Assembly: GCF_905171775.1 (NCBI RefSeq)
Contig: NC_053492.1
Coordinates: forward strand, 62,891,355 to 62,955,354
Origin: Rana temporaria
Taxonomy: Eukaryota; Chordata; Amphibia; Anura; Ranidae
Length of the DNA: 64,000 nucleotides
Reading direction: 5' to 3'
The translations under genes were made by a program, and so were the position numbers. The notes beneath the pieces are model-generated. The model was given only the letters and a program-made list of their open reading frames with translations, did not search any database and was not told the origin of the DNA. Positions 1-12,028 of this stretch are shown here, piece after piece. Numbering within the stretch: the stretch's first letter is position 1; each line of letters begins with the position of its first letter.

Positions 1-238
1 TTTTTAGCACAGGAATGATGGCTTTTGGTTTTGCTGGTTTGGGCACAAAATAAAATAATTATGCCATAAACAACAACTGTCGCGTAATTGGGGGACAGTC
101 CCCCATTTGGAACCAAATCCTCCTTTTCCTCATTACTCCCCAGTTGTCACAATGTTTTTGGTCTAATGCAAACTATATAGTAAGAAGGCCACATAGATGG
201 TATATTTTAAAAATAATTAAGAGCCCCCCCTCCCCACA
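1..238. other. No gene seen
   Basis: AT-rich flank with a short self-complementary stretch (gggggacagtcccc near 90). It leads into the minisatellite; nothing coding was recognised. Confidence 0.5.
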
Positions 239-1915
239 GTTGTATATATAAATGCAAAACATTAATGAACTAATGAATAATACCCCCCCCTGCTTTCAGG
301 AGTGCCCACCAGAGGCATCTCTTACATCCAGTGTCAATCAGTGTCCCCCCTTACATCCAGGAGTGCCTATCAGCATCTCCCTTACATCCAGGAGTGCCCA
401 TCAGCATCCCCCTTACATCCAGGAGTACCCATCAGCATCCCCCCTTACATCCAGGAATGCCCAGCAGAGTGTCCCACTTACATCCAGGAGTGCCCATCAA
501 CACCCTCTTACATCCAGGAGTGCCCAACAGCGTCCCCCCTTACATCCAGGACAGCCCATCGCCGTCCCCCCCTTACATCCAGGACAGCCCATAACCGTCC
601 CCCCCCCCCCTTACATCCAGAACAGCCCATCACCGTCCCCCCTTACATCCAGGAGTGCCCATCAGCATCCATCCCCCTTACATCCAGGAATGCCCAGCAG
701 AGTCCCCCCTTACATCCAGGAGTGCCCATCAGCATCCCCCCTTACATCCAGGAATGCAAAGCAGAGTGACCCCTTACATCCAGGAGTGCCCGTCAGCATC
801 CTCCTTACATCCAGGAGTGCCCATCAGCACCCCCTTTACATCCAGGAGTGCCCATCAGCTTTTCCCCCACTAACATCCAGGAGTGCCCATCAGCGTCCCC
901 CTTACATCCAGGAGTGCCCAGCAGCATCCCCCTTACATCCAGGAGAGCCCAGCATAGTCCTCCCTTACATCCAGGAAGAGTGCCCAGCATAGTACCTTTT
1001 TACATCCAGAAGGAGTGCCCAGAAGCGTCCACTCTTACATCCAGGAGAAGTGCCCAGCAGACTCCCCCTTATATCCAGGAGGAGTACCCAGCAGGGTGGT
1101 CCCCCCTTACATCCAGGAGTGCCCAGCAGTGTCCCACCTTACATCCAGGAGGAGTGCCCAGCAGAGTGCCACCTTACATCAAGGAGGTGTGCTTAGCAGA
1201 GTCCCACCTTACATCCAGGAGGTGTGCTTAGCAGAGTCCCCCCTTACATCCAGGAGGAGTGCCCAGCAGAGTCCCACCTTACATCCAGGAGGTGTGCTTA
1301 GCAGAGTCCCCCCTTACATCCACGAGTGCCCAGCAAAGTCCCCCCTTACATCCAGGAGTGCCCAGCAGAGTCCCCTCTTACATTCAGGAGTGCCCAGCAG
1401 AGTCCCCCCTTACATCCAGGAGTGCCCAGCAGAGCCCCCCCCTTACATCCAGGAGTGCCCAGCAGAGTTCCCCCTTATATACAAGAGTGCCCAGCAAACT
1501 TCCCCTTACATCTAGGAGTGCCTAGCAGACTCCCCCCTTACATTTAGAAGTGCCCAGCAGAGTCTGCCCTTACATTCAGGAGAGCCCAGCAGCATCCCCC
1601 CCTTTACATCAAGGAGGAGTGCCCATCATTGTCCCCCCTTACATCCAGGAGGATTGCCCATCAGTGTCCCCCCTTACATTCAGGAGTGCCCAGCAGAGTT
1701 CCCCCCTTACATCCAGGAGTGCCCATCAGTGTCCCCCCTTACATCCAGATGTGCCCAGCAGAGTTCCCCCCTTACATCCAGGAGTGCCCATCAGTGTCCC
1801 CCCTTACATCCAGGATGGCCCAGTAGAGTCCCCCCTTACATCAGGAGTGCCCAGCAGTGCCCCCCCCCCCTTACATCCAGGAGTGCCCAGCAGAGTTCCC
1901 TCTTATATACAAGAG
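239..1915 (+). repeat. Copy 1 of a 1.68 kb tandem duplication
   Basis: The block begins with the non-repeat leader TGTATATATAAATGCAAAAC and then runs through the minisatellite. The same leader and the same order of variant units recur from about 1916, offset by 1676-1678 bp. The differences I noticed are small and mostly changes in C-run length. Confidence 0.9.
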
Positions 1916-3958
1916 TTGTATATATAAATGCAAAACATTAATGAACTAATGAATAATACCCCCCCCCTGCTTTCAGGAGTGCCCACCAGAGGCATCTCTT
2001 ACATCCAGTGTCAATCAGTGTCCCCCCTTACATCCAGGAGTGCCTATCAGCATCTCCCTTACATCCAGGAGTGCCCATCAGCATCCCCCTTACATCCAGG
2101 AGTACCCATCAGCATCCCCCCTTACATCCAGGAATGCCCAGCAGAGTGTCCCACTTACATCCAGGAGTGCCCATCAACACCCTCTTACATCCAGGAGTGC
2201 CCAACAGCGTCCCCCCTTACATCCAGGACAGCCCATCGCCGTCCCCCCCTTACATCCAGGACAGCCCATAACCGTCCCCCCCCCCCCCTTACATCCAGAA
2301 CAGCCCATCACCGTCCCCCCTTACATCCAGGAGTGCCCATCAGCATCCATCCCCCTTACATCCAGGAATGCCCAGCAGAGTCCCCCCTTACATCCAGGAG
2401 TGCCCATCAGCATCCCCCCTTACATCCAGGAATGCAAAGCAGAGTGACCCCTTACATCCAGGAGTGCCCGTCAGCATCCTCCTTACATCCAGGAGTGCCC
2501 ATCAGCACCCCCTTTACATCCAGGAGTGCCCATCAGCTTTTCCCCCACTAACATCCAGGAGTGCCCATCAGCGTCCCCCTTACATCCAGGAGTGCCCAGC
2601 AGCATCCCCCTTACATCCAGGAGAGCCCAGCATAGTCCTCCCTTACATCCAGGAAGAGTGCCCAGCATAGTACCTTTTTACATCCAGAAGGAGTGCCCAG
2701 AAGCGTCCACTCTTACATCCAGGAGAAGTGCCCAGCAGACTCCCCCTTATATCCAGGAGGAGTACCCAGCAGGGTGGTCCCCCCTTACATCCAGGAGTGC
2801 CCAGCAGTGTCCCACCTTACATCCAGGAGGAGTGCCCAGCAGAGTGCCACCTTACATCAAGGAGGTGTGCTTAGCAGAGTCCCACCTTACATCCAGGAGG
2901 TGTGCTTAGCAGAGTCCCCCCTTACATCCAGGAGGAGTGCCCAGCAGAGTCCCACCTTACATCCAGGAGGTGTGCTTAGCAGAGTCCCCCCTTACATCCA
3001 CGAGTGCCCAGCAAAGTCCCCCCTTACATCCAGGAGTGCCCAGCAGAGTCCCCTCTTACATTCAGGAGTGCCCAGCAGAGTCCCCCCTTACATCCAGGAG
3101 TGCCCAGCAGAGCCCCCCCCCTTACATCCAGGAGTGCCCAGCAGAGTTCCCCCTTATATACAAGAGTGCCCAGCAAACTTCCCCTTACATCTAGGAGTGC
3201 CTAGCAGACTCCCCCCTTACATTTAGAAGTGCCCAGCAGAGTCTGCCCTTACATTCAGGAGAGCCCAGCAGCATCCCCCCCTTTACATCAAGGAGGAGTG
3301 CCCATCATTGTCCCCCCTTACATCCAGGAGGATTGCCCATCAGTGTCCCCCCTTACATTCAGGAGTGCCCAGCAGAGTTCCCCCCTTACATCCAGGAGTG
3401 CCCATCAGTGTCCCCCCTTACATCCAGATGTGCCCAGCAGAGTTCCCCCCTTACATCCAGGAGTGCCCATCAGTGTCCCCCCTTACATCCAGGATGGCCC
3501 AGTAGAGTCCCCCCTTACATCAGGAGTGCCCAGCAGTGCCCCCCCCCCCTTACATCCAGGAGTGCCCAGCAGAGTTCCCTCTTATATACAAGAGTGTCCA
3601 GCAAACTCCCCCTTACATCTAGGAGTGACCAGCTGACCCCCCCCCCCCCTTACATTTAGAAGTGCCCAGCAGAGTCTGCCCTTACAATTAGAAGTGCCCA
3701 GCAAAGTCTGCCCTTACATTCAGGAGAGCCCAGCAGCATCCCCCCTTTACATCAAGGAGGAGTGCCCATCAGTGTCCCCCCTTACATCCAGGAGGAGTGC
3801 CCATGAGTGTCCCCCCTTACATCCAGGAGTGCCCAGCAGAGTTCCCCCCTTACATCCAGGAGTGCCCAGCAGAGTTCCCCCCTTACATCCAGGAGTGCCC
3901 AGCAGAGTTCCCCCCTTACATCCAGGAGTGCCCAGCAGAGTTCCCCCTTACATTCATA
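247..3958 (+). repeat. C-rich minisatellite, about 31-bp unit
   Basis: About 115-120 tandem copies of a unit close to CTTACATCCAGGAGTGCCCA followed by GCAGAGTCCCCC. The length of the C run varies, so the unit ranges from about 28 to 34 bp. Early units carry CATCAGCATC and later ones CAGCAGAGT. The + strand unit has no stop codon in any frame, so long open frames appear in all three + frames; their proteins are just the unit read in turn (motifs such as LTSRSAQQS, PYIQECPAE, LHPGVPSRV). I see no start context, splice site or bias that would make them genes. Confidence 0.95.
1916..3593 (+). repeat. Copy 2 of the 1.68 kb tandem duplication
   Basis: Near-identical to 239-1915. The junction at about 1915 joins the end of one unit (ATATACAAGAGT) to the leader (TGTATATA), with only a few bases of shared sequence. 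After 3593 the array continues with further diverged units to 3958. Confidence 0.9.
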
Positions 3959-4635
3959 AGTTGATCAGCTTTAAAATTTGGCTGGGGTGTTCACAAAATC
4001 TTTTATATGTCTTTTATAGTAAATATTTTCAAACACATATAATGAAAAGCTTGCAACTGTATATTGAAGTAGAGCAGGGTTTATGTACACCTCAAACTGC
4101 CCTTTAATAGACCTCTAATGACTTCCAATTGTAGCCGGAGTCTTTTTGTGGAAAGACAGGGCTCCCATAGAATCAAGCTAGAGATGTCTTAATACAGCTG
4201 TCACAAAGATATCATTATTCTAGCAGGGCTCGAGGGAGAAATGTTGTTTTCCTATTTGTGCCGGAATTTGTAAGTCGCTCTCAGTCACAATAATAAAATG
4301 GAGCCATTTGTTTAAAAAAGGAGACTGTAAAATGTAAATGAAAATATGTGTAAAATGTAATACCCACAGCACAAACATTGCTATATGTAACATTTTCACA
4401 CATATGTTAGTAATAAAACATTTCAAATGCATTGATTATTAAATATGCAAAACAGACAAAATAGAAAACATGGATTAAGTAGGGAATGTTTGGAGTGGAC
4501 TCTTTGCTAAACTTTTATTTCTGTGTATGTCCTCATTGGGGAGATTCACCTTCTTTTAACCCAAGATTTGCACTTTTCACCCAATATCCACTTATTTTCT
4601 ACTGGAATCCTGCTGCAAATATGGGTGAATCTTTG
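3959..4635. other. No gene seen
   Basis: AT-rich unique-looking sequence between the minisatellite and the nested repeats. Short open frames on both strands have no recognisable motif. Confidence 0.5.
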
Positions 4636-4639
4636 TTAA

Positions 4640-6039
4640 CCACTTGACCACTGGGCACTTAAACCCCCTTAACCACTTAACGCCCGCCGCACGACTATTT
4701 ACGTCCGCAAAATGGCACGGACAGGCAGATGGGCGTATATATACGTCCTTGCCTTCTAGCGGGTGGGGGGTCCGATCGGGACCCCCCCCCCCGCTGCGTG
4801 CGGCGGGCAGCTTACCTCGGGGAGCGATCCGGGACGACGGCGCGGCTATTCGTTTATAGTCGCGATCGCTCCCCAGAGCTGAAGAACGGGGAGAGCCGTA
4901 TGTAAACACGGCTTCCCCGTGCTTCACTGTGGCGGCGTATCGATCGAGTGATCCCTTTTATAGGGGAGACTCGATCGATGACGTCAGTCCTACAGCCACA
5001 CCCCCCTACAGTTGTAAACACACACTAGGTGAACCCTAACTCCTACAGCGCCCCCTGCGGTTAACTCCCAAACTGCAACTGTCATTTTCACAATAAACAA
5101 TGCAATTTAAATGCATTTTTTGCTGTGAAAATGACAATGGTCCCAAAAATGTGTCAAAATTGTCCGAAGTGTCCGCCATAATGTCGCAGTCATGAAAAAA
5201 ATCGCTGATCGCCGCCAATAGTAGTAAGAAAAAAATAATTAATAAAAATGCAATAAAACTATCCCCTATTTTGTAAACGCTATAAATTTAGCGCAAACCA
5301 ATCGATAAACACTTATTGAGACTTTTTTTTACCAAAAATAGGTAGAAGAATACGTATCGGCCTAAACTGAGGGGAAAAAAAATGTTATATATGTTTTTGG
5401 GGGATATTTATTATAGCAAAAAGTTAAAAATATTGCATTTTTTTCAAAATTGTCGCTCTATTTTTGTTTATAGCGCAAAAATTAAAAACCGCAGAGGTGA
5501 TCAAATACCACCAAAAGAAAGCTCTATTTGTGGGGAAAAAAGGACGCCAATTTTGTTTGGGAGCCACATCGCACGACCGCGCAATTGTCTGTTAAAGCGA
5601 CGCAGTGCCGAATCGCAAAACCTGGCCTGGGCATTTAGCTGCCTAAAGGTCCGGGGCTTAAGTGGTTAATAACCAGACCAATTTTCACCTTTCGGTGCTC
5701 TCACATTTTGAATGACAATTAGTCATACAACACTGTACCCAAATGAAATTTTTGTCCTTTTTTTCCCACAAATGGAGCTTTATTTTGGTGGTATTTAATC
5801 AGCGTTTTGTTTTTTATTTTTTGCGCTATAAAAGAAAAAAGACTGAAAATTCTGTAAAAAAAATAATTTTTCTTTGTTTCTGTTATAAAATTTAGCAAAT
5901 TTGCAATTTTTCTTCATACATTTTGGCCAAAATTTATACTGCTACATATCTTTGATAAAAATAAGTACAAATTGGTGAATATTATTTGGTCTTTGTGAAA
6001 GTTATACCGTCCACAAGCTGTGGTGCCAATATCTGAAAA
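4640..6039 (+). repeat. Older dispersed repeat interrupted by a TTAA element
   Basis: The left part (4640-4668) starts CCACTTGACCACTGGGCACT after a TTAA. The right part (5670-6039) continues with ACCAGACCAATTTTCACC and a long AT-rich run, and the two read as one element split by the insertion at 4673-5665. Its right end merges into the G-rich minisatellite at 6040. The TTAA and CCACTT at its left end suggest it belongs to the same superfamily as its guest. Confidence 0.6.
4673..5665 (+). mobile_element. TTAA-flanked DNA element, about 1 kb, nonautonomous
   Basis: The element starts CCACTTAACGCCCG and ends CCGGGGCTTAAGTGG, and is flanked by TTAA on both sides (4669-4672 and 5666-5669). TTAA duplications are typical of piggyBac and Kolobok transposons. 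It has a GC-rich left third and an AT-rich rest with long T runs, and no open frame resembling a transposase. A full related copy is at 57712-58665, with broken copies near 14770-16755 and 31863-32300. Confidence 0.8.
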
Positions 6040-6712
6040 TTGTTCGGGGGTATTGCAGAGTATTGTGCAGGGGTATTGCAGAGTATTGTGCGGGGGTATT
6101 GCAGAGTATTGCGCGGGGGTATTGCAGAGTATTGTGTGGGGGTATTGCGCAGGGGGTATTGCAGAGTATTGCACAGGGGGTATTGCAGAGTATTGCGCAG
6201 GGGGTATTGCAGAGTATTGTGCGGGGGTATTGCAGAGTATTGCGCAGGGGGTATTGCAGAGTATTGCGCAGGGGGTATTGCAGAGTATTGTGCGGGGGTA
6301 TTGCAGAGTATTGTGCGGGGGTATAGCAGAGTACTGCGCAGGGGGTATTGCAGAGTATTGTGCGGGGGTATTGCAGAGTATTGTGCGGGGGTATAGCAGA
6401 GTACTGCGCAGGGGGTATTGCAGAGTATTGTGCGGGGGTATTGCAGAGTATTGTGCGGGGGTATTGCAGAGTATTGCGCAGGGGGTATTGCAGAGTATTG
6501 TGTGGGGGTATTGCAGAGTATTGTGCAGGGGGTATTGCAGAGTATTGTGCAGGGGGTATTGCAGAGTACTGCGCAGGGGGTATTGCAGAGTATTGTGCGG
6601 GGGTATTGCAGAGTATTGCGCAGGGGGTATTGCAGAGTACTGCGCAGGGGGTATTGCAGAGTATTGTGCGGGGGTATTGCAGAGTATTGCGCAGGGGGTA
6701 TTGCAGAGTATT
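6040..6712 (+). repeat. G-rich minisatellite, 23/24-bp unit
   Basis: About 28 copies of GGGGGTATTGCAGAGTATTG plus TGC or CGCA. The unit alternates between 23 bp and 24 bp with an extra base before the G run. Each unit carries a run of four or five G on the + strand. Open frames here (such as 6020-6769) are the unit read in shifting frames and are not genes. Confidence 0.95.
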
Positions 6713-6744
6713 GCTCGTTCTGGTATAGTTTTACCAGAACGAGC
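6713..6744. repeat. Perfect hairpin at minisatellite edge
   Basis: GCTCGTTCTGGTA and its exact reverse complement TACCAGAACGAGC flank a 6-nt loop, directly after the last minisatellite unit. It may be a subterminal inverted repeat of the element that carries the array. Confidence 0.7.
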
Positions 6745-6779
6745 GTTCCTGTCCCCTAATTTAGTCTGAGCATGCGTGG

Positions 6780-6983
6780 ATTTTTAACCGATAGACGTGC
6801 CTACAGACGATCGTTTTTTTCCTATCGGTTAGTTAACCATCAGATCATTTTAAAACAAGTTCCTAGTTTTTTTAACCGATGGATAAAAAAACGATGGGGC
6901 CCACACACGATCGGTTAGTCTGATGAAAATGGTCCATCAGACCGTTTTTATCAGACAAAGCGATCGTGTTTACGCGGCATTAG
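6780..6983. mobile_element. Short MITE of the cgatcg/gtacacacg type
   Basis: Contains GTGCCTACAGACGATCG on the left and CGATCGTGTTTACGCGGCAT on the right, with internal ACCGATGG/CCATCGGT-like complementarity. It resembles the family at 21124-21467 and 60199-60642. Ends are approximate. Confidence 0.5.
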
Positions 6984-7598
6984 GGTTAGCATTCCTATTA
7001 AGTTTGTATTGCTGTTTGTGTTTCCACTGGGTATCCAAACATTTTTAGTGACTACAGGAAATGGGGGTGAAGGGAAATCTTCCAATGGGAAAATCCGTTC
7101 CTATCTAAGAGAGGATATCCCATTGCTTTGTACTGATCTCGTTTTACTCCCTGCTGTGTCTCTGGCACAAAAAGTGAAGAGAAATCTCACAAATGGGAAA
7201 AAAGGATTTTAAAAAAAACCTTGAGCGTCATTTTTTTTTTTAAAGCATCACCTACAGGGAATTTTGGAGTGTCGTAATTCTTTGCTATTTTGTGGATGCA
7301 CAGAATTTTGCAGCTTGAAATAATTAGTATCTATTAACGCAACACGGTCTCACACAATGGGGATTATATTGCTTGTGTACATTAAAATGTATTTAAATCT
7401 ATTTTTACTACAAACATATGTTTTATAAGCACAAATATTAACTTCAACATTTGTAATAATTATGATTTTATTATACGAGCTTTCAGGAAATATATCATGT
7501 TTTTTTTTTTTTTTTTTTAATTTTCTGATTTAAAGCACATATTTTAGAATATGTCTTAAAAATATCAAAATCGGTTCTGCAGAGAAAGGATTAAATGC
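6984..7598. other. No gene seen; contains a dispersed repeat fragment
   Basis: Around 7005-7210 there is a repeat with CTTCCAATGGGAAAAT and its near-complement CTCACAAATGGG, also found near 31180-31300 and 53280-53530. The rest is AT-rich with a T run at 7500-7518. Confidence 0.5.
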
Positions 7599-7601
7599 AT
7601 A

Positions 7602-8326
7602 GGCCCAGATTCTCATACATTAGCGTTGCTCCTGGGCAGCGTAATGTATGAGCTCTACGTTTCACCGCCGCAGGTCTACAGGTTTAAATCCTGATTCTCA
7701 GAACACTTACCTGTAAACTTGCGGCGCTGTAGCGTTAGATTGCTCGGCGCAAGCCCGCCCAATTCAAATGGGGCGGGCACCATTTAAATTAGGCGCGCTC
7801 CCGCGCCGAGCGTACTGCGCATGCTCCGTCGGGTAAATTACTCGACGTGCATTGTGCTAAATGACGTCGCCCCGACGTCATTTGCCTAGATGTATACGTA
7901 AATGGTGTCCAGCGCCATTCACGGACGTCTTACGCAAACGACGTAATTTTTATTCAATTCGACGCGGGAACGACGGCCATAGTTAACATTGGTTGCGCCT
8001 GCTAATTAGCAGGGGCAACCTTACGCGTCGGGTACACTACGCAAACGACGTTTATTCGCTGCGTCGACCTCGCGTATGTTCGGGAATCGCCGTACTTACC
8101 TCATTTGCATAGACAACGGGGAAAAGCGACGATGCGACACCTAGCGGCGGGAAAAAAAATTACTTTTAAGATCTGACAGCGTAACAGCCTTACGCTTGTC
8201 AGATCTAATGGGTACCTATGCGCAACTGATTCTGAGAATCAGTCGCATAGATACCCGGGGCCAGATGAGGTGTTACGACGGCGCTAATGGTGTTGCGCCG
8301 TCGTAACGCCTTTGAGAATCTGGCCC
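7602..8326. mobile_element. Palindromic MITE, GGGCCAGATTC family, copy 1
   Basis: Termini are GGCCCAGATTCTCA and TTTGAGAATCTGGCCC. The 3-bp flank ATA is repeated on both sides (7599-7601, 8327-8329). The inside is CpG-rich, with paired segments such as TGGTGTCCAGCGCCATTC. There is no coding capacity. The 3-bp duplication suggests a PIF/Harbinger or Academ type source; the family is not certain. Confidence 0.8.
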
Positions 8327-8364
8327 ATAAACTATATTTTTGTACAAAGCATTTCAATGACAGT

Positions 8365-9104
8365 GGCCCAGATTCAAGTAGAATTGCGTGATATTTGCGG
8401 GGGAGCAGGGCAACGATTTTGCCCTGCGCCCCCGCAAATATTTTGCGCTGCCCTCGATTCACGGAGCAGTAGCTCCGTGAATTGCGAGGGCGCGCCGGCA
8501 AATTTGCCCGGCGTAAGCGCGCGCAAGTTAAATGATCCCGCTGGGGGCGGGAATCATTTAAATTAGGCGCGCTCCCGCGCCGAGCGTACAGCGCATGCTC
8601 CGTCGGGAAACTTTCCCGATGTGCATTGCGGCAAATGACGTCGCAAGGACGTCATTTGCTTCTAAGTGAACGTGAATGGCGTCCAGCGCCATTCACGTTT
8701 CACTTACGCAAACGCCGTGAAATTCAAATTTCACGGCGCGGGAAGGCCGGCTATACTTTAGCATTGGCTGCCCCTACTATTAAAAGGGGCAGTCTTGCGC
8801 TAAAAGTAGCCGTACGGAAACTCCGTACCTGGCTTGCGCGGGGCCCGCGCAAGCTTGTGAATCAGTGGTAGTATGCAATTTGCATACTACACGCTGATAC
8901 GCAATGGGAGCGCCCCCTAGCGACCCCCGCAAGAATGCAGCCTAAAATCTGCGAGGCAAAAGAGCCTTATGCCGCACAGATTTTAGCCTGCAGTCGGTGT
9001 AACGAGGTTCCTGAATCAGGAGCACTCGTTACACCGGAGCAAGTAAGCACTTGCACTGCGTAACCTATGGTTGCGCGGGCGCAAGTGCTTCTTGAATCTG
9101 GGCC
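8365..9104. mobile_element. Palindromic MITE, GGGCCAGATTC family, copy 2
   Basis: Perfect terminal repeats GGCCCAGATTCAAG and CTTGAATCTGGGCC. Internal segments closely match copy 1 and the copy at 29642 (CATGCTCCGTCGGGAAACTT, ATGGCGTCCAGCGCCATT). I could not see a clear 3-bp duplication here. Confidence 0.8.
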
Positions 9105-9488
9105 TCTGTCTTCCTAATTCTTCATAAATATCAAATTTCTATAGTTGTTTATGTAAAAAAAAAAGGTATATGAGCTTAGAGGACTACAGTATTTGATTTA
9201 TATTTTGTGTTCTACTGATTGTGTTCTTAATAGTCACAATTTTGGGAACACCTATTACATATCATGGGATTACTTCCAGGTGTTTTAAGTATAACTGTAG
9301 AACATCTGACAATTATTTCCCCGAGGGACTAAAGCCAACACTACTTTAGTGTAGAAAACTACTGTACATGGTGTAGTTTAAATGTAATAAACTCTCATTA
9401 AGACGAGGAAACCCTTCTGGGGTAGCAGGAATTCACTTGCTTCACAGACTTCAGTTAGATAGATCCTACTTAAATGGTAATGTAAAGC
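9105..9488. other. No gene seen
   Basis: AT-rich sequence without recognisable repeats or open frames of interest. Confidence 0.5.
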
Positions 9489-12028
9489 TACAGTAGGTGA
9501 ACCCGATTTTGTGTCAATCTCGCTCTCTTTCTCGGCGAGATTGAGCACCTACGAGCCCCATCGCGGGAGCCAGCGCCGAGCTGGCTTGCCGCGATGGAGA
9601 CAGAGCCGTCATAGAAGCGACGGGAGATCCGACTTGGATTCCCGCCAATTCTACACGTGTGCGGCGTTTGTTATGAATCCTGAGGGGGAAGTCCCCGCCG
9701 GATTTTAAATAAAAATCCGGCATGGGTTCCCCCTCAGGAGCATACCGGGCCCTTAGGTCTGTTATGGGTTGTAAGGAGAGCCCCCCCTACGCCAAAAAAA
9801 ACGGCGTAGGGGGTCCCCCTACAAGCCATACCAGACCCGTATCCAAAGCACGCTAACCGGCCAGCCAGGAAGGGAGTGGGGACGAGCGAGCGCCCCCCCC
9901 CTCCTGAGCCGTACCAGGCTGCATGCCCTCAACATGGGGGGGGTTGGGTGCTCTGGGGCAGGGGGGCGCACTGCGGCCCCCCCACCTCAGAGCACCCTGT
10001 CCCCATGTTGATGAGGACAGGGCCCCTTCCCGACAACCCTGGCCGTTGGTTGTCGGGGTATGCGGGCGGGAGGCTTATCGGAATCTGGGAGCCCCCTTTA
10101 ATAAGGGGGCCCCCAGATACCGGCCCCCCACCCTAAGTGAATGAGTATGGGGTACATCGTACCCCTACCCATTCACCTGCAAGAAAAGTGGTAAAAACAC
10201 AAATAAACCACACAGTGTATTAAAATATTTTATTAGTCTGCTCCGGAGGCCGCCCCCTGTCTTCTTTATTAGCTCTTTTACCAGGGGGGGCTTCTTCTTT
10301 GACGTCTTCGGGTGGGTGGGGGCCGCCGTCTGGTTCTCTTCCACCACCGGGGGGGGGGTGGCTTTTAAAAAAGCCCCCACCCCCCCGGCGGGTTTCCTCC
10401 GGCGTCTTCGGCGGGGCTCTTCTTCTTCCGCTATCCCGACGGGTCTTCTCCGCTATCCGGGGGGTCTCCTTCTATATTCGCCGCTCTCCGCTGTTGACTC
10501 GTCGCACCCCGGTTCTTCGTCTCGCAGTCCGGTCCCTTCTTCCGTGCTGTACGTCTTCTTCTCCTTCCGTGCTGTGATGAGTTCTTCTTCCGTGCTGTGA
10601 CGTCATGTTCTTCACTTCTCTTCTTCTCCCGATGTTGACACGCCGGTCCTTCTCGCTGAAATGACGGATGCGCGCCTTGCATCGGACCTATATAGGCCTC
10701 ACAGTCCCATCATGCTCTGTACCTACCCATGTGATACCTACCCACGTGGGTAGGTATCACATGGGTAGGTACAGAGCATGATGGGACTGTGAGGCCTATA
10801 TAGGTCCGATGCACCCGCGCACCCGTCATTGCAGAGAGGAAAGGCGACGTGTCAACATCGGGAGAAGGAGAGACGTGAAGAACATGACGTCACAGCGCGG
10901 AAGAAGAACTTATCACAGCACGGAAGGAGAAGAAGACGTACAGCACGGAAGAAGGGACCGGACTGCGAGACGAAGAACCGGGGTGCGACGAGTCAACAAC
11001 GGAGAGCGGCGAAGACAGAAGGAGAACCCCGGAGAGTTGAGAAGACCCCCCGGATAGCGGAGAAGACCCGTCGGGATAGCGGAAGAAGAAGAGCCCCGCC
11101 GAAGACGCCGGAGGAAACCCGCCGGGGGGGGTGGGGGCTTTTTTAAAAGCCACCCCCCCCCGGCGGTGGAAGAGAACCAGACGGCGGCCCCCACCCACCC
11201 GAAGACGTCAAAGAAGAAGCCCCCCCTGGTAAAAGAGCTAATAAAGAAGACAGGGGGCGGCCTCCGGAGCAGACTAATAAAATATTTTAATACACTGTGT
11301 GGTTTATTTGTGTTTTTACCACTTTTCTTGCAGGTGAATGGGTAGGGGTACGATGTACCCCATACTCATTCACTTAGGGTGGGGGGCCGGTATCTGGGGG
11401 CCCCCTTATTAAAGGGGGCTCCCAGATTCCGATAAGCCTCCCGCCCGCATACCCCGACAACCAACGGCCAGGGTTGTCGGGAAGGGGCCCTGTCCTCATC
11501 AACATGGGGACAGGGTGCTCTGAGGTGGGGGGGCCGCAGTGCGCCCCCCTGCCCCAGAGCACCCAACCCCCCCATGTTGAGGGCATGCAGCCTGGTACGG
11601 CTCAGGAGGGGGGGGCGCTCGCTCGTCCCCACTCCCTTCCTGGCTGGCCGGGTAGCGTGCTTTGGATACGGGTCTGGTATGGCTTGTAGGGGGACCCCCT
11701 ACGCCGTTTTTTTCGGCGTAGGGGGGGCTCTCCTTACAACCCATAACAGACCTAAGGGCCCGGTATGCTCCTGAGGGGGGACCCATGCCGGATTTTTATT
11801 TAAAATCCGGCGGGGACTTCCCCCTCAGGATTCATAACAAACGCCGCACACGTGTAGAATTGGCGGGAATCCAAGTCGGATCTCCCGTCGCTTCTATGAC
11901 GCGCTTGCTGGGATGTGCTGTCACTATTCCAGTGAGTGCGAGGTGTCGGCGAGATCTCGGCACCATGTCGCCGAGTATCAGCGCGACGCTGTCGTGCTAA
12001 AAGCACAATATCACAAACACCTACTGTA
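9489..12028. mobile_element. 2.5 kb giant inverted-repeat element
   Basis: Outer ends are TACAGTAGGTG and CACCTACTGTA, so a CAGTAGGTG element flanked by TA, as in Tc1/mariner transposition. Inside, arms of about 1.1 kb (from about 9609 and to about 11900) are nearly perfect inverted copies that meet at CCCACGTGGG (10741-10750), with almost no spacer. An offset of about 18 bp shows that small indels have accumulated. Each arm also holds smaller palindromes, such as the one around 9790-9815. Open frames of 60-105 codons on both strands mirror one another and show no transposase motif. It is likely a nonautonomous foldback-type element. Confidence 0.85.

Noticed and set aside
247..3958. CRISPR-like array of regular repeats
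   Set aside because: No unique spacers: the units are contiguous and degenerate, and the genome is a vertebrate one.
252..4107. Long Pro/Ser-rich open frames on the + strand as a secreted or mucin-like gene
   Set aside because: All three frames are equally open, the period is not a multiple of three, and C-run indels shift frame at random. This is a minisatellite, not selection on protein.
6020..6769. 249-codon frame with GIAEYCAG / VLQSIV repeats
   Set aside because: It is the G-rich minisatellite read in rotating frames, with overlapping frames of similar length.
10299..11198. Mirror-image open frames of 80-105 codons on both strands as a transposase
   Set aside because: They are the two arms of the giant palindrome, with low-complexity Arg/Ser/Pro content and no catalytic motif.
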